Shown: positions 50,065-59,342 of the stretch, piece after piece
Position numbering within the stretch: the stretch's first letter is position 1
How the letters are laid out: every line of letters begins with the position of its first letter
NCBI RefSeq assembly: GCF_003514505.1
Contig: NZ_DOPX01000029.1
Span: forward strand, 1 to 60,665
Source of the DNA: Proteiniclasticum sp.
GTDB taxonomy: Bacteria > Bacillota > Clostridia > Clostridiales > Clostridiaceae
Reading direction: 5' to 3'
Length of the DNA stretch: 60,665 nucleotides
Translations under genes and position numbers: made by a program
The notes under the pieces: generated by a model
Told to the model about the DNA's origin: nothing
Databases searched by the model: none
The model's input: the letters and a program-made list of their open reading frames with translations, nothing else

Positions 50065-50107
50065 TGTAACAGGTGTTACAGTTTTTGTTCGGCTGTTCTA
50101 TTATAAT
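50065..50107 (+). promoter_or_regulatory. HcpR-type operator and class II promoter of hcp
   Basis: TGTAACA-GG-TGTTACA (50065-50080) is a perfect 7-2-7 palindrome. TATAAT lies at 50102-50107, and no -35 hexamer is present at the right spacing. With initiation near 50114, the operator centre falls at -41.5, the exact position for class II Crp/Fnr activation. Thus the regulator most likely activates hcp. Confidence 0.8.
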
Positions 50108-50130
50108 CGATGACGTAGAGATAAGAAGTC

Positions 50131-50170
50131 CATACTTGTTCCGAAAGGTCAGTATCATTCGGAACCTATG
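50131..50170 (+). other. Hairpin in the hcp leader
   Basis: GTTCCGAA (50138-50145) and TTCGGAAC (50158-50165) form a perfect 8-bp stem, extended by CATA (50131) with TATG (50167). It lacks a T run, so it is not a terminator; it sits about 26 bases before the ribosome-binding site of hcp. Confidence 0.55.
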
Positions 50171-50208
50171 GTCTTACATATAATATGCGAGAGCTAGGAG
50201 GAACTAAA

Positions 50209-51843
50209 ATGTCAAATATGTTCTGTTATCAGTGTCAGGAAGCATCCCGTGGTACAGGCTGCGAAATCATCGGTGTTTGTGGAAAAAGCCCTGAAGTGGC
50301 GAATCTTCAAGATCTTCTGATCTATACCATTAAAGGAGTTTCTCAGGTCGTTATGTCGGGAGGTATTGAAGCTTCAACACTGACAAAAGTCAATCATGAG
50401 GTGATCAATTCGCTTTTCATGACCATCACTAATGCGAACTTTGATGAGGATGCCATTGAGGCGCAAATCAGAAAGATGATTGCCTATAGGGATGAACTGA
50501 AGTCTTCATTAAAACTGGACGTAAAATCCGATGCGATAAACTTTGAAGTGACAAACCGTGCTTCCATGCTGAAAAAAGCAGCTTTGGTAGGTGTTCTTTC
50601 TACGAGAGATGAAGATGTCAGATCCCTTAGAGAGCTGATTATCTATGGCCTAAAAGGTATGGCGGCTTATGCCCATCATGCGCTGAATATCGGGAAAGAG
50701 AATCATGAGATTTACAGCTTCGTCTATGAGGCTTTGGCAGCAACTATGGACAACAATCTAGGGGCAGATGAGCTGGTTGCGCTGACACTAAAAACTGGTG
50801 AGCTGGGTGTAAAGGCTATGGCTCTTCTTGATAATGCGAATACGTCCATGTTTGGTAATCCAGAAGTTACAGAGGTGAATATCGGTGTCCGTAACAGACC
50901 TGCAATTCTGATTTCAGGACATGATCTTACAGATCTGAAGCAGCTCCTGGAGCAGACAAAAGGTACTGGTGTGGATGTTTATACACACAGTGAAATGCTG
51001 CCAGCCCACTATTACCCTGAGTTCAAAAAATATGACAACTTTGTGGGAAACTACGGAAATGCATGGTGGAAACAGGTCGAAGAGTTCGAATCCTTCAACG
51101 GACCAATTCTCTTCACTACCAACTGTATTGTTCCCCCAAGAAATGAGAATTTGAGGAATCGTATCTTTACAACAGGTGCATCTGGATACCCAGGATGTGG
51201 TCATATCGAAGCGGATTCAGATGGAGTGAAAGATTTTTCTGAGATTATAGAGCTTGCTAAGACATTGAAAGCACCAACAGAGATTGAAACAGGTAAGATT
51301 GTGGGGGGGTTTGCCCATGCACAGGTAGTGGCACTGGCAGACAAGGTAGTGGATGCAGTAAAGAGCGGTGCGATCCGTAAATTTGTTGTCATGGCAGGTT
51401 GCGATGGCAGAATGAATCAAAGAAATTATTACACGGAGTTTGCGGAAAAATTGCCACAGGATGCAGTAATTCTAACTGCTGGATGCGCAAAATACAGATA
51501 CAATAAACTTCCCCTAGGAGATATCGGAGGGATTCCTAGAGTGCTTGATGCAGGACAATGTAATGACTCCTATTCTCTAGTTGTCATTGCAATGAAGCTC
51601 AAGGAAATCTTTGGACTAGAAAGCCTCAATGACCTTCCCATCGCCTACAACATCGCCTGGTACGAGCAGAAAGCGGTCATTGTACTGCTCGCCCTCTTAT
51701 ACCTTGGTGTTAAAAATATTCACCTTGGACCCACATTGCCTGCATTCCTTTCTCCAAACGTTGCCAATGTGCTGGTTGAAAAATTTGGCATCGCCACCAT
51801 CGGAGAAGTGGATGAAGACATTGAGCTCTTCATGGCAAACTAA
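50209..51843 (+). CDS. hcp: Hydroxylamine reductase / hybrid cluster protein
   Basis: The 544-residue protein has an N-terminal four-Cys set Cys6, Cys9, Cys18 and Cys24 (CX2CX8CX5C) for the [4Fe-4S] cluster of class I Hcp. Downstream Cys and His residues (for example TTNCIVPP, YPGCGH, TAGCAKYRYN) bind the hybrid Fe-S-O cluster. It detoxifies nitric oxide or hydroxylamine in anaerobes. ATG at 50209 with AGGAGGA six bases before is preferred to the in-frame ATG at 50185. Activated by HcpR through the palindrome at 50065-50080. Confidence 0.96.
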   Translation: MSNMFCYQCQEASRGTGCEIIGVCGKSPEVANLQDLLIYTIKGVSQVVMSGGIEASTLTKVNHEVINSLFMTITNANFDEDAIEAQIRKMIAYRDELKSSLKLDVKSDAINFEVTNRASMLKKAALVGVLSTRDEDVRSLRELIIYGLKGMAAYAHHALNIGKENHEIYSFVYEALAATMDNNLGADELVALTLKTGELGVKAMALLDNANTSMFGNPEVTEVNIGVRNRPAILISGHDLTDLKQLLEQTKGTGVDVYTHSEMLPAHYYPEFKKYDNFVGNYGNAWWKQVEEFESFNGPILFTTNCIVPPRNENLRNRIFTTGASGYPGCGHIEADSDGVKDFSEIIELAKTLKAPTEIETGKIVGGFAHAQVVALADKVVDAVKSGAIRKFVVMAGCDGRMNQRNYYTEFAEKLPQDAVILTAGCAKYRYNKLPLGDIGGIPRVLDAGQCNDSYSLVVIAMKLKEIFGLESLNDLPIAYNIAWYEQKAVIVLLALLYLGVKNIHLGPTLPAFLSPNVANVLVEKFGIATIGEVDEDIELFMAN

Positions 51844-51856
51844 TTTAGTGGTATAA

Positions 51857-51899
51857 TAAAACACCTGAAGATTCATATCATGAGTCTTTCAGGTGTTTT
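51857..51899 (+). terminator. Terminator after hcp
   Basis: AAAACACCTGAA and TTCAGGTGTTTT pair around a partly paired loop. Confidence 0.85.
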
Positions 51900-51954
51900 C
51901 TAGTTGCTTAATCTTGAGAACGGCTGATCGTTTGTTCACTAAGGAGAAATTATT

Positions 51955-53853
51955 TTGAATATCATTACCGCAGAAAATATATCGAAAAATTATGGAATGA
52001 AAAAGCTTTTTGAATCCGTCACATTGACGCTGACGGATACAGATAAGATTGGGATCATCGGGGTCAACGGGACTGGCAAATCGACTCTTCTGAAAGTGCT
52101 TGCAGGTGTGATTTCACCAGATACCGGATTTGTCCAGAGAGTATCCAAGGCTTCTTTATCCTATCTTTCCCAGGAACCGCCGATCATAGAAGACTATTCT
52201 GTGCTTCAGCAGGTGTTTCATGGAGACGCGCCAGTACTGAAGGTTCTTCAAGCCTATGAGGAAGGAATCCTTGCTTTGGAGCAAGATCCACAAAATGAAG
52301 ACCTTCAGGAGAAGATGCTGAAACTTTCCAATGACATGGAGACTTCGAATGCATGGTCACTTGAAGCGGAAGCAAAAATGATTCTAACAAAACTTGGCAT
52401 AACAGATTTTCATAAAAAAATGAATGAGCTTTCAGGCGGACAGAAGAAACGGGTAGCCATGGCCACGGCGCTTATTACCCCCTCTGATCTGCTGATCCTG
52501 GATGAACCGACGAACCACATAGACAATGCATCTGTTTCATGGCTCGAAGAGTATCTGAAAAATAGAAGGGGAGCTCTGCTTATGGTAACACATGACCGTT
52601 ATTTCTTGGAACGTGTGGCAAACAGGATCCTGGAAATAGACCGAGGCATGGTCTTCAGTTACCCTGTCAATTATTCCAAATATCTGGAAATGAAATCAGA
52701 ACGGGAGGACATTCTAGAAGCGTCAGAAAGGAAAAGACAGAAGCTATTAGTGAAGGAACTGGCATGGATCAGGCGTGGTGCAAAAGCCCGGACCACAAAG
52801 CAGAAAGCCCGTATTGACCGATTTGAAGAGCTTTCATCCAAGGAGGTCCTCCTAAAAGAGGATGCTCTTGAGATCAAAGCGGTATCATCGAGACTTGGCA
52901 AGAAAATCATTTCCATCGAAGGTGTTTCAATGGTTTATGGAGATAAATCGCTTCTGAAAGACTTTTCCTATATGGTGGCTAGGGATGACAGAATCGGGAT
53001 AGTGGGAGAGAACGGCATCGGCAAGTCCACATTTCTTAAAATCCTTGTAGGAAAGATCTCGCCAGACGCGGGGATTGTGGATGTGGGGGATACAGTAAAG
53101 ATTGCATATCTTTCCCAGGAGTATACCATTCCAGATGAAAAGATGAGAGCCATCGAGTATATTAAGGAAGCTGCTGAAGTTATCGAAACATCTGAGGGTA
53201 CAGTGAGTGCCAGTGAAATGATGGAAACATTTCTTTTCACGGGGGAAGAACAATGGACACCGATTACGCTTCTTTCAGGTGGTGAAAAGAGAAGACTGAT
53301 GCTTCTTCGGATGCTCATGGAAAAACCCAATGTGATCCTTCTGGATGAGCCGACCAATGATCTGGATATCAAAACGCTGAGTGTTCTGGAAGATTATCTG
53401 GAGACTTTTCCTGGGGCGGTCATCACAGTGTCCCATGACCGTTACTTCCTGGATCGGGTGGCTGAGAAGATTTTTTCCTTTGATGGAGAAGGAGAAGTTT
53501 CAATCTACTTTGGAAATTACACAGAGTTTGAAGAAAAAAGAAAGAGTGAATCAGAGCTTGTGCCTGTAGAGGAAAAAAGTTCCCAGGATGTCCAGAAAGA
53601 AAAGCCCAAAGAGAAGGTTAAAACAAAGTTCAGTTACAAAGAACAGAAAGAGTTTGCTGAGATCGATGGTAAGATCGAATCTTTAGAAAAGGAACTTGTT
53701 TCTGTGGAGGAGCTGATGAGTCTTCACGCAGCTGATTTCGAAAAGCTTTCCCCTCTACTTGAAAAGAAAGCCCAAATAGAGGACGCTCTAGATGTAGCTA
53801 TGGAGAGATGGACTTATCTGAACGAGCTGGCAGAAGAGCTTGGGTTGCTCTAA
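51955..53853 (+). CDS. ABC-F family ribosomal ATPase
   Basis: The 632-residue protein has two ABC ATPase domains without membrane parts: Walker A GVNGTGKST (about residues 38-46) and GENGIGKST (about 348-356), signatures LSGGQKKR and LSGGEKRR, and a linker rich in charged residues between them. A C-terminal ~80-residue coiled coil (about 555-628) resembles Uup. ABC-F proteins act on the ribosome, as translation factors or in antibiotic protection; this layout fits the Uup-like housekeeping group better than resistance types. The start is TTG at 51955 with AAGGAGAAA upstream. Confidence 0.92.
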   Translation: MNIITAENISKNYGMKKLFESVTLTLTDTDKIGIIGVNGTGKSTLLKVLAGVISPDTGFVQRVSKASLSYLSQEPPIIEDYSVLQQVFHGDAPVLKVLQAYEEGILALEQDPQNEDLQEKMLKLSNDMETSNAWSLEAEAKMILTKLGITDFHKKMNELSGGQKKRVAMATALITPSDLLILDEPTNHIDNASVSWLEEYLKNRRGALLMVTHDRYFLERVANRILEIDRGMVFSYPVNYSKYLEMKSEREDILEASERKRQKLLVKELAWIRRGAKARTTKQKARIDRFEELSSKEVLLKEDALEIKAVSSRLGKKIISIEGVSMVYGDKSLLKDFSYMVARDDRIGIVGENGIGKSTFLKILVGKISPDAGIVDVGDTVKIAYLSQEYTIPDEKMRAIEYIKEAAEVIETSEGTVSASEMMETFLFTGEEQWTPITLLSGGEKRRLMLLRMLMEKPNVILLDEPTNDLDIKTLSVLEDYLETFPGAVITVSHDRYFLDRVAEKIFSFDGEGEVSIYFGNYTEFEEKRKSESELVPVEEKSSQDVQKEKPKEKVKTKFSYKEQKEFAEIDGKIESLEKELVSVEELMSLHAADFEKLSPLLEKKAQIEDALDVAMERWTYLNELAEELGLL

Positions 53854-53862
53854 TATAGCAAT

Positions 53863-53898
53863 AAAACAGGAAATCAGCAGCTCTGACTTCCTGTTTTT
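53863..53898 (+). terminator. Terminator after the ABC-F gene
   Basis: ACAGGAAATCAG and CTGACTTCCTGT pair with one mismatch and end in five T. Confidence 0.82.
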
Positions 53899-53908
53899 CT
53901 TTAAAATA

Positions 53909-53934
53909 AAAAAGGCCGATAAAATCGGGCCTTT
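53909..53934 (-). terminator. Terminator of rpmE
   Basis: On the minus strand AAAGGCCCGAT and ATCGGCCTTT pair (one bulged base) and run into T-rich sequence. Confidence 0.8.
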
Positions 53935-53948
53935 CATAAATGAAGATT

Positions 53949-54164
53949 CTATTCTTCTGTGGATGTGATGTTGAACTTCTTCTTGAAACGATCTACTCTT
54001 CCGCCAACATCTACAATCTTCTGCTTACCTGTGAAGAATGGATGGCACTGAGAACATATTTCAACCTTAAGCTCATCCTTTACTGAACCAGTAACGAATG
54101 TGTTTCCACATGCACACTTAACAACAGCTTCATTGTTGTACTTTGGATGTATGCCTTCTTTCAT
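53949..54164 (-). CDS. rpmE: 50S ribosomal protein L31 (zinc-binding type)
   Basis: The 71-residue protein has the zinc-type motif with CACG (about residues 13-16) and CSQC (about 36-39), so this is the Cys-containing form used when zinc is plentiful. HPFFTGKQKIVDVGGRVDRFKKKF is the conserved second half. It stands alone on the minus strand next to tdk, reversed relative to the following plus-strand block. Confidence 0.96.
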   Translation of the reverse strand: MKEGIHPKYNNEAVVKCACGNTFVTGSVKDELKVEICSQCHPFFTGKQKIVDVGGRVDRFKKKFNITSTEE

Positions 54165-54301
54165 TTATTTCACCTCAATTTCATCATTTTTTAACTATTC
54201 AATTCTAACACTTAGAATTCTCTGAGTCAACAATATTATGGATAATGGATACCTAAAATGATATAATGGATTGGGTATGAAGGAGTACAGGGGGAAGATG
54301 A

Positions 54302-54910
54302 ATGAGTAAATTATATTTTCGTTATGGTGCAATGAATTCAGGGAAATCCACGAACCTCATGCAAGTGGCATATAATTATGAAGAAAGAGGGATGAAAGTA
54401 AAGATATTCAAACCTCAAGTGGATACAAAAGGCGGAAACAGACTTGTTTCAAGGCTTGGTGTGGTGAGAGAAGCTGATTTCAGCGTAAGAACATCTGATG
54501 ATCTTTATGAGGTCACTGAGAAGTGGATTCAGAATGAAGGAAAAATTCACTGCATTCTTGTGGATGAGGTGCAGTTTTTAAAAGCAGAACAGATCGACCA
54601 GCTCTTGAAAGTGGCCATTGTGCTTAAAGTTCCTGTCATCTGCTACGGTCTGAGAACTGATTTTCTTATGAATGGTTTTGAAGGCAGTGCAAGGCTCCTT
54701 CTATTGGCCCATAGCATCGAAGAGCTGAAAACCATCTGCACCTGTGGAAAGAAAGCGCTGCTTAATGGCAGGAAAATCAATGGAGAGTTTATTTTTGAAG
54801 GTGCTCAAGTAGCCATCGATTTGGAAGGTGATGTGGAGTACCAGTCTCTCTGCGCAGACTGCTACTTTAAGTACCGAAAAAAGGCAGAGGAAAAGAAGAA
54901 GAATTTATAG
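54302..54910 (+). CDS. tdk: Thymidine kinase (type II)
   Basis: The 202-residue enzyme phosphorylates thymidine for salvage. It has the P-loop GAMNSGKST (residues 9-17), the Walker B-type VDEVQF (about 81-86) and zinc Cys pairs CTCGKKA and CADCYFK in the C-terminal lasso. GGGGGAAG lies upstream of the ATG. It starts the run tdk-DUF1385-prmC, with 17 bases to the next gene. Confidence 0.95.
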   Translation: MSKLYFRYGAMNSGKSTNLMQVAYNYEERGMKVKIFKPQVDTKGGNRLVSRLGVVREADFSVRTSDDLYEVTEKWIQNEGKIHCILVDEVQFLKAEQIDQLLKVAIVLKVPVICYGLRTDFLMNGFEGSARLLLLAHSIEELKTICTCGKKALLNGRKINGEFIFEGAQVAIDLEGDVEYQSLCADCYFKYRKKAEEKKKNL

Positions 54911-54927
54911 AAAGATAAGGTGAAGGA

Positions 54928-55845
54928 ATGAGAAATACAACAGTAGGCGGCCAGGCGGTGATCGAGGGCGTTATGATGCGTGGGCTGAAAGGAATAGCCA
55001 CAGCAGTAAGAAATCCTGAAGGGGAGATTGTAGTGCACCATGATGACACGAAACCCCTGTCCCAAAAGAGCGCTTTTTTCAGATGGCCCCTCGTCCGTGG
55101 CGCTGTGGCTCTGGTGGACTCCATGAGGATTGGTATCAAGAGTCTGAACTGGTCCGCGTCCATATTTGGAGAGGAAGAGGAGCCTACAAAATTCGAGGTT
55201 TTTCTGAAAGATAAGTTCGGTGAAAAGGGAGAGAAGATCATAGAGACACTGACGCTCATTTTTAGTCTGGGGCTTAGCGTTCTTCTGTTTTTTGTACTGC
55301 CAACACTGATTACGGGCCTTCTGAGAAGATATGATTTTCCTACCATCGTGCTGAACATCACAGAAGCAGTGCTTCGGCTCAGTATCTTTATAGGATACCT
55401 ATATGGCATCAGCAAACTCAAAGATATCTACCGTGTATTCCAGTATCATGGCGCGGAGCATAAAGCCATCATCTGTTATGAGAATGAAATGGATCTGACG
55501 GTGGAGAATGTGAGAAGCTGTACAAGGTACCACGAACGATGCGGCACCAACTTTATGTTTCTTGTTATGGCGGTGAGTATTGTTGTGTTCAGTTTTACTG
55601 GATGGACACATCCTGTCATAAGAGTTGTTACAAGAATACTGCTGCTGCCTCTCATATCCGGAATTACCTACGAGATCTTAAGGTGGCTTGGCAAAACCAA
55701 AGGTCCCCTTCAAACCGCTATTGCCTATCCTGGTATGATGCTGCAAAGACTGACAACAAAAGAACCTCTTGATGAAATGCTTGAGGTTTCTATAAGAGCG
55801 CTGAAAGAGGCGGAAGGGCTGATGGAAATTGAACAGCATTCGTGA
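54928..55845 (+). CDS. DUF1385 membrane protein
   Basis: The 305-residue protein begins with the DUF1385 signature VGGQAVIEGVMMRG and has about four predicted membrane helices between residues 105 and 255, along with the conserved YHGAEHKAI segment. Function unknown; it is regularly found between rpmE/tdk and prmC/prfA in Firmicutes, suggesting a link to translation or envelope. Its end overlaps prmC by 17 bases. Confidence 0.9.
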   Translation: MRNTTVGGQAVIEGVMMRGLKGIATAVRNPEGEIVVHHDDTKPLSQKSAFFRWPLVRGAVALVDSMRIGIKSLNWSASIFGEEEEPTKFEVFLKDKFGEKGEKIIETLTLIFSLGLSVLLFFVLPTLITGLLRRYDFPTIVLNITEAVLRLSIFIGYLYGISKLKDIYRVFQYHGAEHKAIICYENEMDLTVENVRSCTRYHERCGTNFMFLVMAVSIVVFSFTGWTHPVIRVVTRILLLPLISGITYEILRWLGKTKGPLQTAIAYPGMMLQRLTTKEPLDEMLEVSIRALKEAEGLMEIEQHS

Positions 55846-56680
55846 GGCATTGAGAAAAGGCACGGCTAGAATGAGAGAAGCTTCCGGGACACCAGCCTTA
55901 GATGCGCGTGTGCTCCTTAAGCATGTCCTTAAAAAAGATGATACTTATCTTCTCGTTCATGGGGATGAAAGTCTTTCAAAGGAAGAGCAGGATCTTTATG
56001 AGCTCTTTTTGCAAAAACGGGAACAGGGGATGCCTGTCGCCTATATCACGGGCAGCAAGGAATTTATGGGGATGGAGTTCAGGGTGAATGAACATACTCT
56101 TATTCCAAGACCGGATACGGAAGTTGCTGTGACAGAAGCCTTGGAAGCGATCAGAAGCCATGGATACAGAAAGGTTTTAGATCTTTGCTGTGGTTCGGGA
56201 GCCATTGGTCTTTCCATTGCTGCTTCTTTTGAATTTACAAATGTAACGCTTTCTGATATAAATAAAGAGGCCTTGGATGTGGCAAATGAGAATGCAGTCC
56301 GGTTAGGACTTGAAGAGAGAGTCCTGATTGTGTATTCTGACTTATTCTCCAGCATAGAAGATTCCTATGATCTTATTGTAAGCAATCCTCCTTATATCAG
56401 CGGTGAGGATATGAAAAAGCTGGAAAAGACCGTTCGCGACTATGAGCCGCATTTAGCCTTGTATGGTGGAGATAGCGGACTGGATTTTTATAGATCCATC
56501 ACACAACAGGCCCCAAGATATCTTCGAGAAAACGGAATGCTGATTTTTGAAATCGGTTATGATCAGAGCAGTGAGGTGGAGAAGATGATGAAAGAATATG
56601 GATTTAAAAATGTTCATACTGTAAAAGACTTTTCCGGGCTTTCCAGAGTAGTATCTGGCCTGCTGATTCCGGAGACTTAG
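55829..56680 (+). CDS. prmC: Release factor N5-glutamine methyltransferase
   Basis: The 283-residue methyltransferase modifies the GGQ glutamine of release factors. The SAM site includes VLDLCCGSGAIGLSIA (about residues 115-130), and the catalytic SNPPYISG (about 184-191) holds the target Gln. The N-terminal helical domain recognises RF. The start is TTG at 55829, inside the tail of the DUF1385 gene, which implies coupling. prfA, its substrate, follows after 51 bases. Confidence 0.95.
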   Translation: MNSIREALRKGTARMREASGTPALDARVLLKHVLKKDDTYLLVHGDESLSKEEQDLYELFLQKREQGMPVAYITGSKEFMGMEFRVNEHTLIPRPDTEVAVTEALEAIRSHGYRKVLDLCCGSGAIGLSIAASFEFTNVTLSDINKEALDVANENAVRLGLEERVLIVYSDLFSSIEDSYDLIVSNPPYISGEDMKKLEKTVRDYEPHLALYGGDSGLDFYRSITQQAPRYLRENGMLIFEIGYDQSSEVEKMMKEYGFKNVHTVKDFSGLSRVVSGLLIPET

Positions 56681-56731
56681 CTTTCCTGATGTTATTTTTA
56701 GGAGAAGTGCAAATGAAAAGGAGTAAAAATA

Positions 56732-57811
56732 ATGTTAGACAGATTAAGTTTTGTAGAAGGTAAATATGAAGAGCTGACCATGAGAATCAGTGATCCCAAT
56801 GTGATTGCCGATCATGAAAGATGGCAGAAACTGGTAAAAGAGCATTCCGATCTTGAGAGTATCGTCATGAAGTACCGTGAATTCAAGGGACTTCAGGAGG
56901 AACTTGATGCCAATATGGAGATGCTTCAGGTGGAAGACGATCAGGACATGCGTGAAATGATCAATGAAGATGTGAGAAATATCAAAGTGAAACTGGAAGA
57001 GATTGAGTCTGAACTTCAGATTATGCTGCTGCCAAAGGATCCCAATGACGACAAAAACGTTTTTGTTGAAATCAGAGGTGGAGCAGGCGGAGATGAAGCG
57101 GCTCTGTTTGCTTATAATCTCTTTAGAATGTACTCCAGATATGCAGAAAGCAAAAGATGGAAAGTTGAGATCATGAGCCTTAATGAAACAGATATCGGTG
57201 GTTTCAAGGAAGTTGTTTTCATGGTGAAAGGACAGGGCGTTTATTCACTGATGAAATACGAGTCTGGCGTTCATAGAGTTCAGAGAGTGCCAGATACAGA
57301 AAGTTCAGGCAGAATACACACATCCACAGCAACGGTAGCGGTGCTTCCTGAAGTGGATGAAGTTGACGTGGAAATCAACATGAATGACATCCGTGTGGAT
57401 GTGTACCGCTCATCAGGTAACGGCGGACAGTCTGTAAATACCACAGACTCTGCTGTCAGAATCACGCATATGCCTTCTGGGCTTGTGGTGGCTGTCCAGG
57501 ATGAAAAATCCCAGCTGAAGAACAAAGAAAAAGCCCTTAAGATACTTCGTTCCAGATTATATGAGATTGCAGAACAGGAGAGAAATAAGGGTATTGCTGA
57601 TGAAAGAAAATCCCAAGTAGGGACAGGAGACCGCTCTGAAAGAATCAGGACCTACAATTATCCGCAGGGTAGAGTAACAGATCATAGAATCAACCTGACA
57701 CTCTATAAACTGGATGCTTTTCTTGACGGAGATCTGGATGAGATGCTTGATTCCCTGATTCGGTTTGACCAGGCTGAAAAACTCAAAGCCATGGGTAATA
57801 GAAATAGCTAA
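56732..57811 (+). CDS. prfA: Peptide chain release factor 1
   Basis: The 359-residue protein has the catalytic loop SSGNGGQSVNTT, whose Gln is methylated by PrmC, and the EIRGGAGGDEAALFA core. The anticodon-like tripeptide region fits RF1 (UAA/UAG), near residues 180-190. Length is normal. GGAGT lies before the ATG. Confidence 0.96.
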   Translation: MLDRLSFVEGKYEELTMRISDPNVIADHERWQKLVKEHSDLESIVMKYREFKGLQEELDANMEMLQVEDDQDMREMINEDVRNIKVKLEEIESELQIMLLPKDPNDDKNVFVEIRGGAGGDEAALFAYNLFRMYSRYAESKRWKVEIMSLNETDIGGFKEVVFMVKGQGVYSLMKYESGVHRVQRVPDTESSGRIHTSTATVAVLPEVDEVDVEINMNDIRVDVYRSSGNGGQSVNTTDSAVRITHMPSGLVVAVQDEKSQLKNKEKALKILRSRLYEIAEQERNKGIADERKSQVGTGDRSERIRTYNYPQGRVTDHRINLTLYKLDAFLDGDLDEMLDSLIRFDQAEKLKAMGNRNS

Positions 57812-57853
57812 TGAGGGGGGACAGTAGTACTGTCCCCATTTTTAGGAGTAAAA

Positions 57854-58903
57854 ATGGATACAAAGAAGGTAAATTTAAGAAAAGGACTGGAAGAAGATGT
57901 GTTTCGGGCTGCAGGTGAAGTTCTTCGAAGTGGCGGTACTGTGGCATTCCCGACGGAAACAGTATATGGCCTGGGGGCAGATGCACTGAATCCTTCCGCT
58001 GTGAAAAAAATATTTGAAGCAAAGGGAAGACCTCAGGATAATCCTCTTATCATTCATGTGGCGGATCGGGAGATTTCTCCATATGCAAAGGAGATTCCGC
58101 TAAAGGCTCAAGAGATGATGAATGCATTCTGGCCTGGTCCCTTAACCATCATTCTCAAGAAAACGGATATCGTGCCTCTGGAGACCAGTGCAGGACTGGA
58201 CAGTGTCGGCATCAGGATGCCCTCTAATGAAGTTGCCAGAGCTCTTATCAAAGCTCTCGGACATCCCATTGCAGCACCCTCTGCCAATATCTCAGGCCGT
58301 CCTAGTCCCACAAATTTTGAAAGATGCGTGGAAGATCTTGATGGTAAAGTGGATATGATCATAGGAGATGGAAGTTCCATTGTTGGACTGGAATCCACCA
58401 TCGTAGATTACAGTGTCTCTCCGCCAAGACTTCTTAGACCAGGGTACATCACGTATGAGGATCTTCTTAGAATTGATCAAGAAGTAGTCTATGAGGAAGC
58501 GAAAACCAGAGTGGAAGAGGAGGAAGCGCCTAAAGCACCGGGGATGAAATACCGGCATTATGCCCCCAAAGCGCCGATGACGATTTTCCGTGGGGAAACA
58601 GCAATGGTGGAGAATGAAATTCTCAGGCAGATTGATGAAATGTTAAAAAACGGGAAAACTGTGGGAGTTTTTGCTCCCATAGAGAGAAAGTCAGTGTATA
58701 ATGGAAAAAACATTACTTTTGTATCTATGGGTACCCAAAGTGACCTGGGAGAAGTGGCAAGGAACCTTTTTGAAGGACTTCGGAGGTTCGACGATGCACA
58801 GGTGGATGTGATATTATCGGAAGGGTTTCAGGAAGTCGGTGTGTCCAGAGCCATCATGAACCGGCTGAAGAAAGCTGCATCATTCCATATAATTGAGGTG
58901 TAA
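57854..58903 (+). CDS. tsaC: L-threonylcarbamoyladenylate synthase
   Basis: The 349-residue protein has the YrdC domain (about residues 15-205), with GTVAFPTETVYGLGADA and KGRPQDNPLIIHV, plus a C-terminal Sua5 domain (about 240-345) following APGMKYRHYAPKAP. It makes threonylcarbamoyl-AMP for the t6A37 base of tRNA. This two-domain Sua5 form is normal in Firmicutes. The next gene begins four bases after the stop. Confidence 0.95.
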   Translation: MDTKKVNLRKGLEEDVFRAAGEVLRSGGTVAFPTETVYGLGADALNPSAVKKIFEAKGRPQDNPLIIHVADREISPYAKEIPLKAQEMMNAFWPGPLTIILKKTDIVPLETSAGLDSVGIRMPSNEVARALIKALGHPIAAPSANISGRPSPTNFERCVEDLDGKVDMIIGDGSSIVGLESTIVDYSVSPPRLLRPGYITYEDLLRIDQEVVYEEAKTRVEEEEAPKAPGMKYRHYAPKAPMTIFRGETAMVENEILRQIDEMLKNGKTVGVFAPIERKSVYNGKNITFVSMGTQSDLGEVARNLFEGLRRFDDAQVDVILSEGFQEVGVSRAIMNRLKKAASFHIIEV

Positions 58904-58906
58904 GAA

Positions 58907-59338
58907 ATGAATGTACTGTTTGTCTGTACAGGGAACACGTGCAGAAGTCCCATGGCAGAAGTCATCTTTAATGAAACATATAAAAGAGCCAAAGCTGTAT
59001 CCCGGGGGCTTTTTGTTCATCGGGGCAGTACTTTGTCCTATGAGGCAAAGAATGTTCTTGAAAGAGAGTACGGGTTCGTCATTGAACGCGATGCGGAAGA
59101 GCTGAGAGATTTTGATATATCTGAAGCGGATTATATTGTAACGATGACAGAAGCCCAGAAGAGGGAGATTAAACGGCGTTATGGCGGTGATAGAGTCTTC
59201 ACTCTTAAAGAGCTTGCAGGAGAGTCTGGTGACGTCATTGATCCCTATGGGATGAGTGAGCGGCATTATGTGGAAACATTTAGTGAAATTCGAAGGCTGA
59301 TACAGAATATTCCGGATTTTGAAAAATACAGGAGGTAA
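58907..59338 (+). CDS. ywlE: Low-molecular-weight phosphatase, YwlE-type protein arginine phosphatase
   Basis: The 143-residue protein has the CX5R active site CTGNTCRS with Cys7 and Arg13 and the general acid Asp in VIDPYG. Thr11 in the loop is the residue that in B. subtilis YwlE sets specificity for phospho-arginine; tyrosine phosphatases usually have Ile there. Gene order sua5-ywlE-rpiB-upp also matches Bacillus. No McsB arginine kinase is in this window. GAGGTG lies upstream. Confidence 0.85.
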   Translation: MNVLFVCTGNTCRSPMAEVIFNETYKRAKAVSRGLFVHRGSTLSYEAKNVLEREYGFVIERDAEELRDFDISEADYIVTMTEAQKREIKRRYGGDRVFTLKELAGESGDVIDPYGMSERHYVETFSEIRRLIQNIPDFEKYRR

Positions 59339-59342
59339 GTAG

